From positions 62,001 to 126,000 of the forward strand of contig CP000701.1 of the NCBI GenBank assembly GCA_000016765.1: a DNA stretch of 64,000 nt, given 5' to 3'. The notes beneath the pieces were generated by a model. That model was not told the DNA's origin. It saw only the letters and a program-made list of their open reading frames with translations, and did no database searches. Made by a program: the position numbers and the translations under genes. Of this stretch, positions 16,473 to 24,410 are shown in pieces (positions within the stretch are counted from its first letter, which is position 1; the number at the start of each line of letters is the position of its first letter). This DNA is from Rhizorhabdus wittichii RW1 (GTDB lineage: Bacteria; Pseudomonadota; Alphaproteobacteria; Sphingomonadales; Sphingomonadaceae).

Positions 16473-18322
16473 TCCATTCTGACAGGCATCCGGCCACCGT
16501 GATGCGCAACATGACACTTGTGGCACAGGACGACTGTCCTGCGCCGTCGTGCCGATTGTACCCAAGGCGTCAGTTGGTCGCGTCGCTTATCTTTCAGGCG
16601 ATTGGGATGATGCATCTCGAACGGACCATCGGTGTCGCCGCATGCCTCGCATTGCTCGGCACTCAGGCGCGTGACCAGATCGTTCGGGCTCTGCGCAAGG
16701 CGAGAGCCTACCGTGATGGAGTCGACGAGGGGGTTATCCCACGTCTTCACGATCAGATGCTTCAGTTTCCACACCTTATGGACGCGCGGCTCGCCCCGAA
16801 CCACGGTGATAACACCGTGATCCGACCCCATCTTCAGATATTCCTCGGCCTGCCGCCTCGTCGAGCGTCGCCGGCATGCTACAGTCGCAAAGAGGCTCCT
16901 GAGCATGACCAGCTCCAACTTGTCGAGTGACGCTTTCACGCCATCGGCGATCGCATAATAGTTCGCGAAGCCCCGGAACTCTGAGTTATAGGCAACGATA
17001 ATCTCCGCCAAACTGGATTCCATGAGTTGCGGACGCACCCGGCCATTCCTCATGTCGAGGTTGCCGAGCTTTTTGCGCCTGCAGAACGCATAGACCCGAT
17101 CCCTCGGCACCCACAGCTTGATATTCCCCCGCGTTGGCCGACGAAGGATGCGTCGCATCCCGCCGCCGACCGCCTGTCGCCCCGCCATTGTTCCGGGAGA
17201 GCGCAGCGTGAAGGCGCATACGTGGAAGCCAAGGAACGGCGATCCCCTCGATGCATCGCGAACCCCGGTTTTCTCCGGTGATACCGTCAGATTGAGCCGA
17301 TCAGCGAGGAAGTGCTGTATGTCGGCCATGATCCGAACGGCATCCGCCTTGCTGCCGATCACGCCGACGAGGAAGTCATCGGCATAACGGCAATAGCGCA
17401 GGCGGCGGAAGTTGGGGTCCATTTGATCAACGGATGATATCTTCCGTCGATCCCGATTGATGGCTTCGATCCGAGCAAGACGGGTTCGGACCTCTGCCTC
17501 ATCCGCGCCAACGGCACGGATTGCATCGATCTCCTTGCGAAGTGCGGCGATTTTCTGGCTTTGGACAACATATACGGGATTGGCCCGCCGTTTGACGCCC
17601 TTGTCGAAGCGAGCCCGCATTTCCTCCATGAACAAGTCAAGCTCATGAAGATAGATGTTGGCAAGCAAGGGCGAGATGACCCCGCCCTGTGGAGTGCCGC
17701 TATAGGTCCGCTCGAACTTCCATTCGTCCATGCACCCGGCCTTGAGCATCGTCCCGATCAGATCAATGAACACAGGATCATCGATCCGGCGGGCCAATAG
17801 GCTGAGCAGGATATCATGGTCGATGTTGTCGAAGAACCCGCGAACATCCACTTCGATCAGCCATTTCGCGCCCGTCCAGGTTCTGCGGATCTCTTCGAGA
17901 GCCGTGTGGCAGGAGCGACCCGCGCGAAACCCATGACTGTGTTTCGAGAACACAGGCTCATAGATCGCCGCGAGGATCATTCTCGCCGCCTCCTGAACGA
18001 TGCGATCATCCGCCGTAGGAATGCCCAATGGGCGCATTTTACCATTACCCTTGGGGATATAGACCCGCCGCACTGGACGAGGGCGGTAACGGCCTTCCGC
18101 CACGCCTTGGGTCAGACGATCCAGCCTCGCCAGCGTCATGCCGTCGAAGGTCTGGCCGTCTACTCCCGGCGTCATGGCACCCCGGTTTCGGGATACCCTG
18201 TCATAAGCCCGCTCATATAAGCAGCGGGACCGCATGAGGCGGTGGAGACCATTGATCCGCTTGCCCGCCCGCGACAGGGCCGGAAGCTTCTCGATCCGTC
18301 TCAGGATAGTAGCGGTCTGCAT
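16457..18322 (-). CDS. ltrA: Group II intron reverse transcriptase/maturase with HNH endonuclease domain
   Basis: A 621-residue protein. The reverse transcriptase domain includes PKGNGKMRPLGIPTADDRIV, SHGFRAGRSCHTAL, the palm motif CRYADDFLVG (about residue 310), then the maturase X region, and a C-terminal HNH module with CEACGDTDGPFEMHHPNRLK and LCHKCHVAHHGG. Family knowledge: the protein helps splicing and carries out target-primed reverse transcription, with HNH cutting the bottom strand. The gene looks intact, so the intron may be mobile. Confidence 0.95.
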   Translation of the reverse strand: MQTATILRRIEKLPALSRAGKRINGLHRLMRSRCLYERAYDRVSRNRGAMTPGVDGQTFDGMTLARLDRLTQGVAEGRYRPRPVRRVYIPKGNGKMRPLGIPTADDRIVQEAARMILAAIYEPVFSKHSHGFRAGRSCHTALEEIRRTWTGAKWLIEVDVRGFFDNIDHDILLSLLARRIDDPVFIDLIGTMLKAGCMDEWKFERTYSGTPQGGVISPLLANIYLHELDLFMEEMRARFDKGVKRRANPVYVVQSQKIAALRKEIDAIRAVGADEAEVRTRLARIEAINRDRRKISSVDQMDPNFRRLRYCRYADDFLVGVIGSKADAVRIMADIQHFLADRLNLTVSPEKTGVRDASRGSPFLGFHVCAFTLRSPGTMAGRQAVGGGMRRILRRPTRGNIKLWVPRDRVYAFCRRKKLGNLDMRNGRVRPQLMESSLAEIIVAYNSEFRGFANYYAIADGVKASLDKLELVMLRSLFATVACRRRSTRRQAEEYLKMGSDHGVITVVRGEPRVHKVWKLKHLIVKTWDNPLVDSITVGSRLAQSPNDLVTRLSAEQCEACGDTDGPFEMHHPNRLKDKRRDQLTPWVQSARRRRTVVLCHKCHVAHHGGRMPVRMESRVH

Positions 18323-18967
18323 CAGCAGTTCCTTTCCGTTGATCCATCGAGTTTACAGAACTGCCGTCCTTCGCCCGGGCGCGCGGATTTCGACAAGGAT
18401 CGCTCCCGCTTATACCGCTGTCCCGTCCGCCTCTCGGCGGTTGTCCCGGCCATTACACCGGGCATTTGACTACTATGACGGCTCCGTCGCCATGCAGGTC
18501 CGGCAAGCCGTCCTGTTTAGGCGATCCCGCAGTTGCGCGAGTGAGGAGTCGCGGCGCGTTTAGGTGCCCCGTTCGTTTCCTTAATCCCCTTACCGGGGCC
18601 ACGCCGGGCGGACTGGCAGCGATTTGCAGGGCCGTGCTCCTCGCTCCGCTCGAGACGGTGTGTCAGCCGCGTTCACCGTCACCTACCTAGTGGTCGTTGG
18701 AAACTGGGATTCAAACAATCAAGTCTTCACCATGCGCGCCTTGCCTGCTGGTCAACCGTCAGGCTGCGGCGCCCAACTTCGATCCGTACCCCGACATGCT
18801 ATGGTCCCGTTTTCCTTTCGGAATCTCAGCCGGTTCATCACCAGCACCGGTAAGTCGGTCAGGCATGAGCTATGCCAATAAGCTCAGTTCATTCGAACTC
18901 TCCTTTCTTCTTCGCGCCACAACGGCGCACGCCCATGCGGGTCACGATCCCTGCCGTGGTCGCGCAG

Positions 18968-19345
18968 TCAGCGACGCTCGGTAACGAGGAGCGCTGCGTC
19001 GTCGCTGCAAGGGGCTGGTCGACCAAGCGCAAGATGGGCTGGCGGGCACAGGCTCAGCCCGTCGCGGAGCGCCGCATCGTCGACCAGGATACGCCACGGT
19101 CTACCATAGCGTCGGGCGGCGAGGTAGAAGGTCGCGCCATCGCACGCGACCATGCGGCATCGCTCCTGGCGATCGATCAAAGACGTACTCCCGCCATAGC
19201 GGGCGACCAGTTCGTCCAGGTCGGCGCGCATCAGGGCGCCGCAGCGGCGGCACTGGGTACGAACCTGAACCTGCAGCCGCTGCATCGCGCCGACGCTCGA
19301 TGTCCAGCTTGGCCAAAGGGCAATGATCCGGGCGGTGTCTGTCAT
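18968..19345 (-). CDS. Hypothetical protein with a two-cysteine knuckle (125 aa)
   Basis: From ATG 19345 the frame reads MTDTARIIALWPSWTSSVGA, then VRTQCRRCGALMRADLDELV, where CRRC may bind metal, and CRMVACDGATFYLAARRYGR. The family appears typical of alphaproteobacterial plasmids, but I know no function. The group II intron lies 37 bases downstream of its stop. Confidence 0.55.
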   Translation of the reverse strand: MTDTARIIALWPSWTSSVGAMQRLQVQVRTQCRRCGALMRADLDELVARYGGSTSLIDRQERCRMVACDGATFYLAARRYGRPWRILVDDAALRDGLSLCPPAHLALGRPAPCSDDAALLVTERR

Positions 19346-19620
19346 GATCGGAAGGATAGCGAAGCCCTCGCTCGCGCGTCCAGCAGCAGTTCCGAAAAGT
19401 CGGCCATGCCGTTCCTTATTCCCTCTGACCGCCGCATCGACGGTCCCTTCCTGGCTTGGCGTCCTCGCCGCGGCACTTGCCAGCGCAAGCCCGGTGCCGG
19501 GCTTCTCCACATCCGTTGCGACCCTGTCGGGTGCGCGGGCGCGCTATGCCCCGGCGGTCCGGTCGCCTGTCGGAAGGCCCCGATCGGCGGGGTCTGACAC
19601 AGCTTGGAAAGTCGAACGTC

Positions 19621-20016
19621 ATGGCCGACCCCCAGAATGACAAAGTCCTATCCGCAGACCAGCGCATCGCGACCATCGCGCGGCTCAATGATGCTCTGCG
19701 CCAATCCATCCATAACCCGGGCGTCAACCAGGTGGTCATGACCGCCGGGGTCGCCGACTTGATCGGCGATACCAGCCTGTTTCGCGGGTTTCAGCGCCGC
19801 GCGGAACTGCTGCGCACGGTGCGCGACTATGATGCCTTTGGTCCCGACGTCGATCCGCATGGGGAGCGTGATTTCGGTCGCTTCGAGTTCGCGGGCGAGG
19901 CCCTGTACTGGAAGGTCGATTATTATGATCGCGCGCTGACATACGGATCGCCTGACCCGGCAGATCCCGAGGTCACCATCCGCGTCCTGACGCTGCTTCT
20001 CACCCACGAATACTGA
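19621..20016 (+). CDS. DUF3768 family protein
   Basis: A 131-residue protein from ATG 19621. The DUF3768 pattern is visible: IARLNDALRQSIHNPGVNQV, VMTAGVADLIG, a DPHGERDFGRFEF block, WKVDYYDRALTYGSPDPADP and RVLTLLLTHEY at the C-terminus. This small cytosolic family is common on alphaproteobacterial plasmids and has no established function. It is followed by a hairpin terminator, so it is a monocistronic or terminal gene. The 19346-19620 stretch upstream has no supported gene. Confidence 0.85.
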   Translation: MADPQNDKVLSADQRIATIARLNDALRQSIHNPGVNQVVMTAGVADLIGDTSLFRGFQRRAELLRTVRDYDAFGPDVDPHGERDFGRFEFAGEALYWKVDYYDRALTYGSPDPADPEVTIRVLTLLLTHEY

Positions 20017-20024
20017 GCTAACAA

Positions 20025-20045
20025 GGCCCCGACCGTGTCGGGGCC
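20025..20045 (+). terminator. Hairpin terminator after the DUF3768 gene
   Basis: GGCCCCGAC-CGT-GTCGGGGCC is a perfect 9-bp stem. The T tract after it is weak (ACCATTTTG). Confidence 0.65.
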
Positions 20046-20187
20046 ACCATTTTGCGGAATGGATTCGCCGGTGCCGCCCGCGCGGATCGTTTTGCGTCAC
20101 CCGGTTGCGCCCGGCGTCGGCCTGACCAGATTTCCCATCCCTGGCGAGTGACCCCGGCCATCCCCCTGACCGGGGGGATAGCCGAAA

Positions 20188-20205
20188 AGTCTGCTTGAGC
20201 AGACT
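20188..20205. promoter_or_regulatory. 18-bp palindrome upstream of the second parAB operon (candidate parS or operator)
   Basis: AGTCTGCTTGAGCAGACT: 8-bp perfect arms and a 2-bp centre. The exact reverse complement occurs at 22446-22463, on the other side of the operon. Confidence 0.6.
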
Positions 20206-20344
20206 GTCGGTGGTGCCGCCCAGACGTCCCATCGACCCTTGCTCTCCGGCACGAGAGGGGAGGCTGCGCGGCGAGAGCGTCCGCGTTTTGCTGCGTGGTG
20301 AGGGGACCGATCGGTGTCCCTGGAACATGCCAAGGAGACCCGTT

Positions 20345-20524
20345 GTGGCCGATTATTTTTCCCGTCATCCAGACCATGCGTTCGTGTTCGCATTCGTCTG
20401 CTTCGCGATCACCGTTTACCTGTTTCGCTATGTCGGTCCGGGGATCGGCGGCGGTGGCGACTGGTCGTCGCGCGATCATTATGAGCGCAGCCTGCGCGAT
20501 GGTCCTCAAGACTATGAATCGTGA
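20345..20524 (+). CDS. Small single-pass membrane protein (59 aa)
   Basis: GTG 20345 follows AAGGAGACC. The protein reads VADYFSRHPDHAFVFAFVCF, with one transmembrane helix (AFVFAFVCFAITVYLFRYVG), a glycine-rich turn and a charged tail RDHYERSLRDGPQDYES. Its end overlaps the start of parA, so it belongs to the parAB operon. A membrane tether for the partition system is conceivable, but nothing in the sequence proves it. Confidence 0.55.
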   Translation: MADYFSRHPDHAFVFAFVCFAITVYLFRYVGPGIGGGGDWSSRDHYERSLRDGPQDYES

Positions 20525-21302
20525 AGGCGCTGTGCCCGTGAAGACGATCGTCGTCAGCCTGCTGAAGGGCGGGGTCGGCAAGACCTTTCTCGCCACGCAC
20601 CTCGCCTGGTATCTGGCCGAGCAAGGCGACAACCGCGTCGCCTTTCTCGACCTTGATCCGCAGGGCAGTTCTACGCGCCGGCTTGCTGGCGAGCGGACCG
20701 GGTGGTTCTCGGCGGACCTGTTCGATCCCGAGGCGCGGCTCGAGCTGACGGATGCGCCAGGGATCACGGTCTTTGCCGCCGATCCGCGACTGCAGATGGT
20801 CAAGGCGGCTGCGGATGTCGGCGATTTCCTCAGCCGGTTTCCTGCGCTTGCTGCTCATTTCGACCATTGCGTCATCGACACCGGTCCCAAATGGGACGAG
20901 CTGACCTTGAGCGCGATGGCGGTGGCCGACGCGGTGATCGCGCCGGTCCAGGTCGCCGAGGATTCGATCGAGTGCGCCAAGATGCTGCTCACCGCGCTCA
21001 AAAAAGCGGAAGGCGCTCGCGGCGGGCGCAAGGTCGATTTTCTCGGGTTGTTGCCCTCGATGGTCAATCCGTTCGATCGGCGCGAAATGGACAATGCGGT
21101 CAAGCTTGCCCGCGCGGTTGGCGAGAAGCTGATGTTCCCCGCCTTCATCAAGGCGCGGCCGACCTACAAGCATTCGGCCGAACAGCATCATCCCGTCTGG
21201 CGCGCAACCGGCAGCGGCGCAAAAGCGGCGGCTGACGAAATCCGGCCGATCCTGGCCGAGATCGTTCGCCGGATGGACGACCGCCGCCAGAGTGCGGCGT
21301 GA
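20514..21302 (+). CDS. parA: ParA-family ATPase (second partition system)
   Basis: A 262-residue short ParA without an N-terminal HTH. ATG 20514 overlaps the upstream gene; GTG 20538 is an alternative. The deviant Walker A is VSLLKGGVGKTFLATHLAWY, followed by VAFLDLDPQGSS and HCVIDTGPKWDEL. Family knowledge: drives plasmid positioning with a ParB partner. Its stop overlaps the parB start, indicating translational coupling. The location just before the relaxase genes means it could also take part in transfer or maintenance distinct from the repA-linked parA at 1-1040. Confidence 0.9.
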   Translation: MNREGAVPVKTIVVSLLKGGVGKTFLATHLAWYLAEQGDNRVAFLDLDPQGSSTRRLAGERTGWFSADLFDPEARLELTDAPGITVFAADPRLQMVKAAADVGDFLSRFPALAAHFDHCVIDTGPKWDELTLSAMAVADAVIAPVQVAEDSIECAKMLLTALKKAEGARGGRKVDFLGLLPSMVNPFDRREMDNAVKLARAVGEKLMFPAFIKARPTYKHSAEQHHPVWRATGSGAKAAADEIRPILAEIVRRMDDRRQSAA

Positions 21303-22237
21303 TGGGCAAGTTCGATCAGCGCGCCGAAGAGTTCGGACTGCTCGTCGGTCTCCATGATAGCGCGCGGCGCGTCGAGGATTTGCCGCTCGACTGGATCATG
21401 GGCGATCCCGAAAATCCGCGGCGCGTGTTCGACGAGACGGAGCTCAAGGATCTTGCTGCCTCGATCGCCGCGCGCGGCGTCCTGCAGCCGATCATCGTCG
21501 CCCCGAAAAATGGCGACGGCCTTCACGTCATCCGCGTCGGCGAGCGGCGCTTTCGGGCATCGCGCCTCGTCGGGCGCGAGACTATCCCGGCGATCGTGAT
21601 GGCGGTGGTGAACCGTGCCGACACGCTCGCCGATCAGATCGTGGAGAATGACCAGCGCGCAGGCCTGACCCCCCATGATCTGGCGAGCGGGATCGAACGC
21701 ATGCTGGGTGCCGGGGTCACCCAGGCGGAGATCGCCCGCGCGCTCGGCCGATCGAAGCAGTTCGTATCGCTATATGCCGCCTGTGCCGACATGGCGCCCT
21801 GGCTGCGGGCCGCGATCGACCAGATGCCGATCCGGTTGCTCTACGACCTCCACCGGGCTGCCCGTACTCATGGCGACGCGGTGCGCGCCTATGTTGAGCG
21901 GCTTGGTGATGAAAACGTGACCCTCGCCGAGGGTGGCCGGTTCATCGCGGGACTTAAGGCATCCGAGAATCTGCCGGATGCCCGTCTCCGCGATGTGCCC
22001 GCGCTCTCGGACGGGCAGGGCGCCGAGCGCGCTGCACCGAGCCGACCGGTTCGTGCCGGTGTCGGCCTGCGTTCGATGTTCGGCACGGAGGTTTCTTCGC
22101 AACCCCGGCCCCTTGATGCGGTTCGGGTGACGGTGGACGGGCGGACAGGACGTTTGGTCCTTCCCGAGCGGGTCCGGGTGATGTTCGACGACGGCGAGGA
22201 GATCGAGGCGTCCGTTGCGGACATTGCCGTGGGGTAG
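21302..22237 (+). CDS. parB: ParB-family partition protein
   Basis: A 311-residue protein starting at ATG 21302, one base inside the parA stop. The ParB/Sulfiredoxin-like N-terminal domain is clear: LPLDWIMGDPENPRRVFDET, SIAARGVLQPIIVAPKNG, VIRVGERRFRASRLVG. It continues with the HTH region MLGAGVTQAEIARALGRSKQ. Family knowledge: binds parS, spreads by CTP-dependent clamping and stimulates ParA. A C-terminal beta-rich region (VTVDGRTGRLVLPERVRVMF) probably dimerises. A strong terminator follows. Confidence 0.92.
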   Translation: MGKFDQRAEEFGLLVGLHDSARRVEDLPLDWIMGDPENPRRVFDETELKDLAASIAARGVLQPIIVAPKNGDGLHVIRVGERRFRASRLVGRETIPAIVMAVVNRADTLADQIVENDQRAGLTPHDLASGIERMLGAGVTQAEIARALGRSKQFVSLYAACADMAPWLRAAIDQMPIRLLYDLHRAARTHGDAVRAYVERLGDENVTLAEGGRFIAGLKASENLPDARLRDVPALSDGQGAERAAPSRPVRAGVGLRSMFGTEVSSQPRPLDAVRVTVDGRTGRLVLPERVRVMFDDGEEIEASVADIAVG

Positions 22238-22314
22238 GCCATTGGAAAGGTAGGGCTTGCGCCCACTCACCCCCTTACTCCGCGTAGAAACGATCGAGCT
22301 TTTCAGACAATTTT

Positions 22315-22349
22315 GACAGCCGCGCCCCTTCTTCAGGGGCGCGGCTGTC
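22315..22349 (+). terminator. Strong terminator after parB
   Basis: GACAGCCGCGCCCCT-TCTTC-AGGGGCGCGGCTGTC is a perfect 15-bp stem followed by TTCATTTTTC. It may also act on the opposite strand. Confidence 0.88.
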
Positions 22350-22445
22350 TTCATTTTTCTAGGGCAGAGGGGATTGTCTCGTTTGGACATTCTTCTTTCT
22401 GGAGATGCCAGGCCAGGTTGGAACGCTTGGCGTGAAGAGGGCCGG

Positions 22446-22463
22446 AGTCTGCTCAAGCAGACT
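22446..22463. promoter_or_regulatory. 18-bp palindrome downstream of parAB and upstream of the mob genes
   Basis: AGTCTGCTCAAGCAGACT is the reverse complement of 20188-20205. It lies about 70 bases before the MobC-like gene. Candidate ParB-binding or relaxosome regulatory site. A further inverted repeat ATTGTTAAACAAT at 22511-22523 marks this short gap as a candidate oriT region. Confidence 0.6.
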
Positions 22464-22534
22464 ATAAGACGAGTGGTTTTAGGTGAGGGCCGGATAGGCT
22501 TGGCGCCGTCATTGTTAAACAATAGCAATGGTGT

Positions 22535-23071
22535 GTGGCGTTTTTTGGTCTCCGTCTGCCCGATGATCTCGCGGCGCGCTTCGATGCTAAGGCGACTGTC
22601 GCCGGCGGACGCTCAGCGCTCCTGCGCAAGCTGATCGACGCTGCGCTTGGAGACGCCGGGGATACGTCGAGCGCGATGGCACCGCCTCGGACGCGCACGA
22701 CTGACCGGCTGCAGCTTCGGCTCATGCGCGAGGATATCGTCCAGCTCGATGCGGCTGCCAATGCGCGCGGCCTCAAACGGACCGAGTGGCTGGTGATGCT
22801 GTTGCGCCGCCGTTTGCATGCGACTTCGCCGCCGCCGCGTGGCGACCGGGTCATGATCGCGCAGTCCTGGCGCGAACTCAACCGGATCGGGATCAATCTC
22901 AACCAGGCGGTCCATGCGCTGCATGCCGCGACCATGGTGGATTCCCGTCTCGACCTTGCGCGCGAGGCCGCGCGGGTCGCGTCCTTCCGGGATGAGGTGG
23001 CCGATCAGTTGCGCGTGCTTGGCCGCGCACTCAAGGGTGACATGGCCTATTGGGACACGGCCGATGAATGA
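22535..23071 (+). CDS. MobC-like relaxosome accessory protein with ribbon-helix-helix N-terminus
   Basis: A 178-residue protein starting at GTG 22535. The N-terminal segment FFGLRLPDDLAARFDAKATV resembles a ribbon-helix-helix domain; a second similar unit begins TDRLQLRLMREDIVQLDAAA. The C-terminal half, SWRELNRIGINLNQAVHALH with MVDSRLDLAREAARV, is the typical MobC signature. Family knowledge: MobC helps the relaxase open oriT. Its stop overlaps the relaxase start by eight bases, so the two are co-translated. Confidence 0.82.
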   Translation: MAFFGLRLPDDLAARFDAKATVAGGRSALLRKLIDAALGDAGDTSSAMAPPRTRTTDRLQLRLMREDIVQLDAAANARGLKRTEWLVMLLRRRLHATSPPPRGDRVMIAQSWRELNRIGINLNQAVHALHAATMVDSRLDLAREAARVASFRDEVADQLRVLGRALKGDMAYWDTADE

Positions 23072-24197
23072 GGATGACGACGGCGTCCTGCCGCTCCCCA
23101 GTCTGATGGAAGCCTGGCGACCGCCGACCGGGGGCAAGCGCAGCCTGCGCGGGGGGACACTGCGGATCCGTTCGGGCGGCAAGGGCAGGGGCGGGAGCAA
23201 TGCCGCGCCGGCGCTGTCGGCGGCCGAGGCGCGGGCCAAGCTCGAGCGGATCGTGCGCAAGGCCCCTGAGGTTATGGTCAAGATCTCGGGCAAGCAGCGT
23301 GGCGCCAGGCATCTTGCCGAGCATTTCGGCTACATCTCGCGTCACGGGAAGCTGGAGGTTCGCAGCAGCGAGGGCGAGATCATTACCGCGGAAAAGCGCC
23401 TGAAGGCGATTGCTGCCGACTGGGACATGCTCGATGAGGCGATGAACCATCATGGGAAGGACCGTCCGACCTCGATGGCGATGGTGTTGTCGATGCCCGG
23501 CGGTACGACCGATGCCGCGACTATCCATGATGCCGTCCAGGCGTTTGCGCGCGTCGAGTTCGAAGGCCAGTTCAGCTATATGGTGGCGCTCCACACCGAC
23601 ACCGCTCACCCGCATGTCCATTTGACGGTCGCGACCCAGGGTGCGGACGGGGCGCGGTTCAATCCACGCAAAGCCGATCTTCATCATTGGCGCGAGAGCT
23701 TCGCCCATGAATTGCGTCAGCGCGGCATCGCCGCCGAAGCGACGCCGCGCCGCGCGCGCGGCCATGTCCAGCGGCGGGTGCGGTCTTCGGCGCACCATCT
23801 GGAGGCACGGACAGCCGGGCAGGGGAGGGACTTGGATCTCAACCGGCTGATTGAGGAGCGGGCGCAGGCGTTCGCACGGTCACAGAATCCGGACCGTCGG
23901 GTGGAGGATGTGCTGGCGCTGGGCCGACAGAAGCAGATCCGGGGGGCCTATGCAGATGCCGCAGCCGCGCTGGCGGCAACCGGGAAGGACGAGGATCGCG
24001 CGCTGGCAGAGGATATTGCTGGGTTCGTTGCCGACATGCCGTCGGCGGTGTCGCGGCGGTTAGAGCGGGCGCGGGAGATCATGATCGCTGACCGGACAGC
24101 GGCGGCAAATGGCTACGGCCGTGAGCAGAGTGGTGACGCGGCGTCACGCCAAGATCTGGATACAGGTGATCGCAAGCCCCGCGATCGTGAGCGTTAA
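23064..24197 (+). CDS. MOBP/VirD2-type relaxase
   Basis: A 377-residue relaxase from ATG 23064. The HUH metal motif is LHTDTAHPHVHLTVATQG, with the upstream segment HFGYISRHGKLEVRSSEG. The nicking tyrosine is probably in the conserved AEHFGYISRHG block. The C-terminal 150 residues are helical and charged. Family knowledge: nicks oriT, stays bound to the 5' end and is passed by the VirD4 coupling protein into the recipient. The virD4/virB genes at 54346-64000 would supply the channel. Confidence 0.9.
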   Translation: MNEDDDGVLPLPSLMEAWRPPTGGKRSLRGGTLRIRSGGKGRGGSNAAPALSAAEARAKLERIVRKAPEVMVKISGKQRGARHLAEHFGYISRHGKLEVRSSEGEIITAEKRLKAIAADWDMLDEAMNHHGKDRPTSMAMVLSMPGGTTDAATIHDAVQAFARVEFEGQFSYMVALHTDTAHPHVHLTVATQGADGARFNPRKADLHHWRESFAHELRQRGIAAEATPRRARGHVQRRVRSSAHHLEARTAGQGRDLDLNRLIEERAQAFARSQNPDRRVEDVLALGRQKQIRGAYADAAAALAATGKDEDRALAEDIAGFVADMPSAVSRRLERAREIMIADRTAAANGYGREQSGDAASRQDLDTGDRKPRDRER

Positions 24198-24410
24198 GAA
24201 GCGCCCTACCACAAAAAGCAGCTACGTTGGGCTTGGCGAAATCACTTCGATTGTTTCGCGGAAGTGGTGACGATTTCGGTGCGAAACAGGCCATAGGGAC
24301 AATAGCTGTCGACCCTCATGAGACGTTAAAAGTTTGGTATCCAATCCCAACTCCGGTCAGTACGCTTTCTAAATCCACAAAGGATCTTCGATACGCACCA
24401 CCGCAGTAAT

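Larger units (their letters stand above)
16388..18930 (-). mobile_element. Group II intron with maturase gene (about 2.5 kb)
   Basis: On the minus strand the intron probably begins GTGCGCC at 18930 (GUGYG consensus) and ends near 16388 in ...CTACCCTAC. A typical domain V hairpin lies at 16439-16472 and the maturase gene fills domain IV. About 600 nt between the 5' end and the ORF fit domains I-III. The host site is intergenic, between a hypothetical gene ending at 18968 and the convergent gene ending at 16283, so insertion harms no obvious gene. Exact ends are my reading and need confirmation. Confidence 0.75.

Noticed and set aside
19323-19640. Plus-strand frame with a signal-peptide-like segment before the DUF3768 gene
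   Set aside because: The start overlaps the divergent hypothetical gene and the end overlaps the DUF3768 start without a ribosome site; not enough support for a gene.
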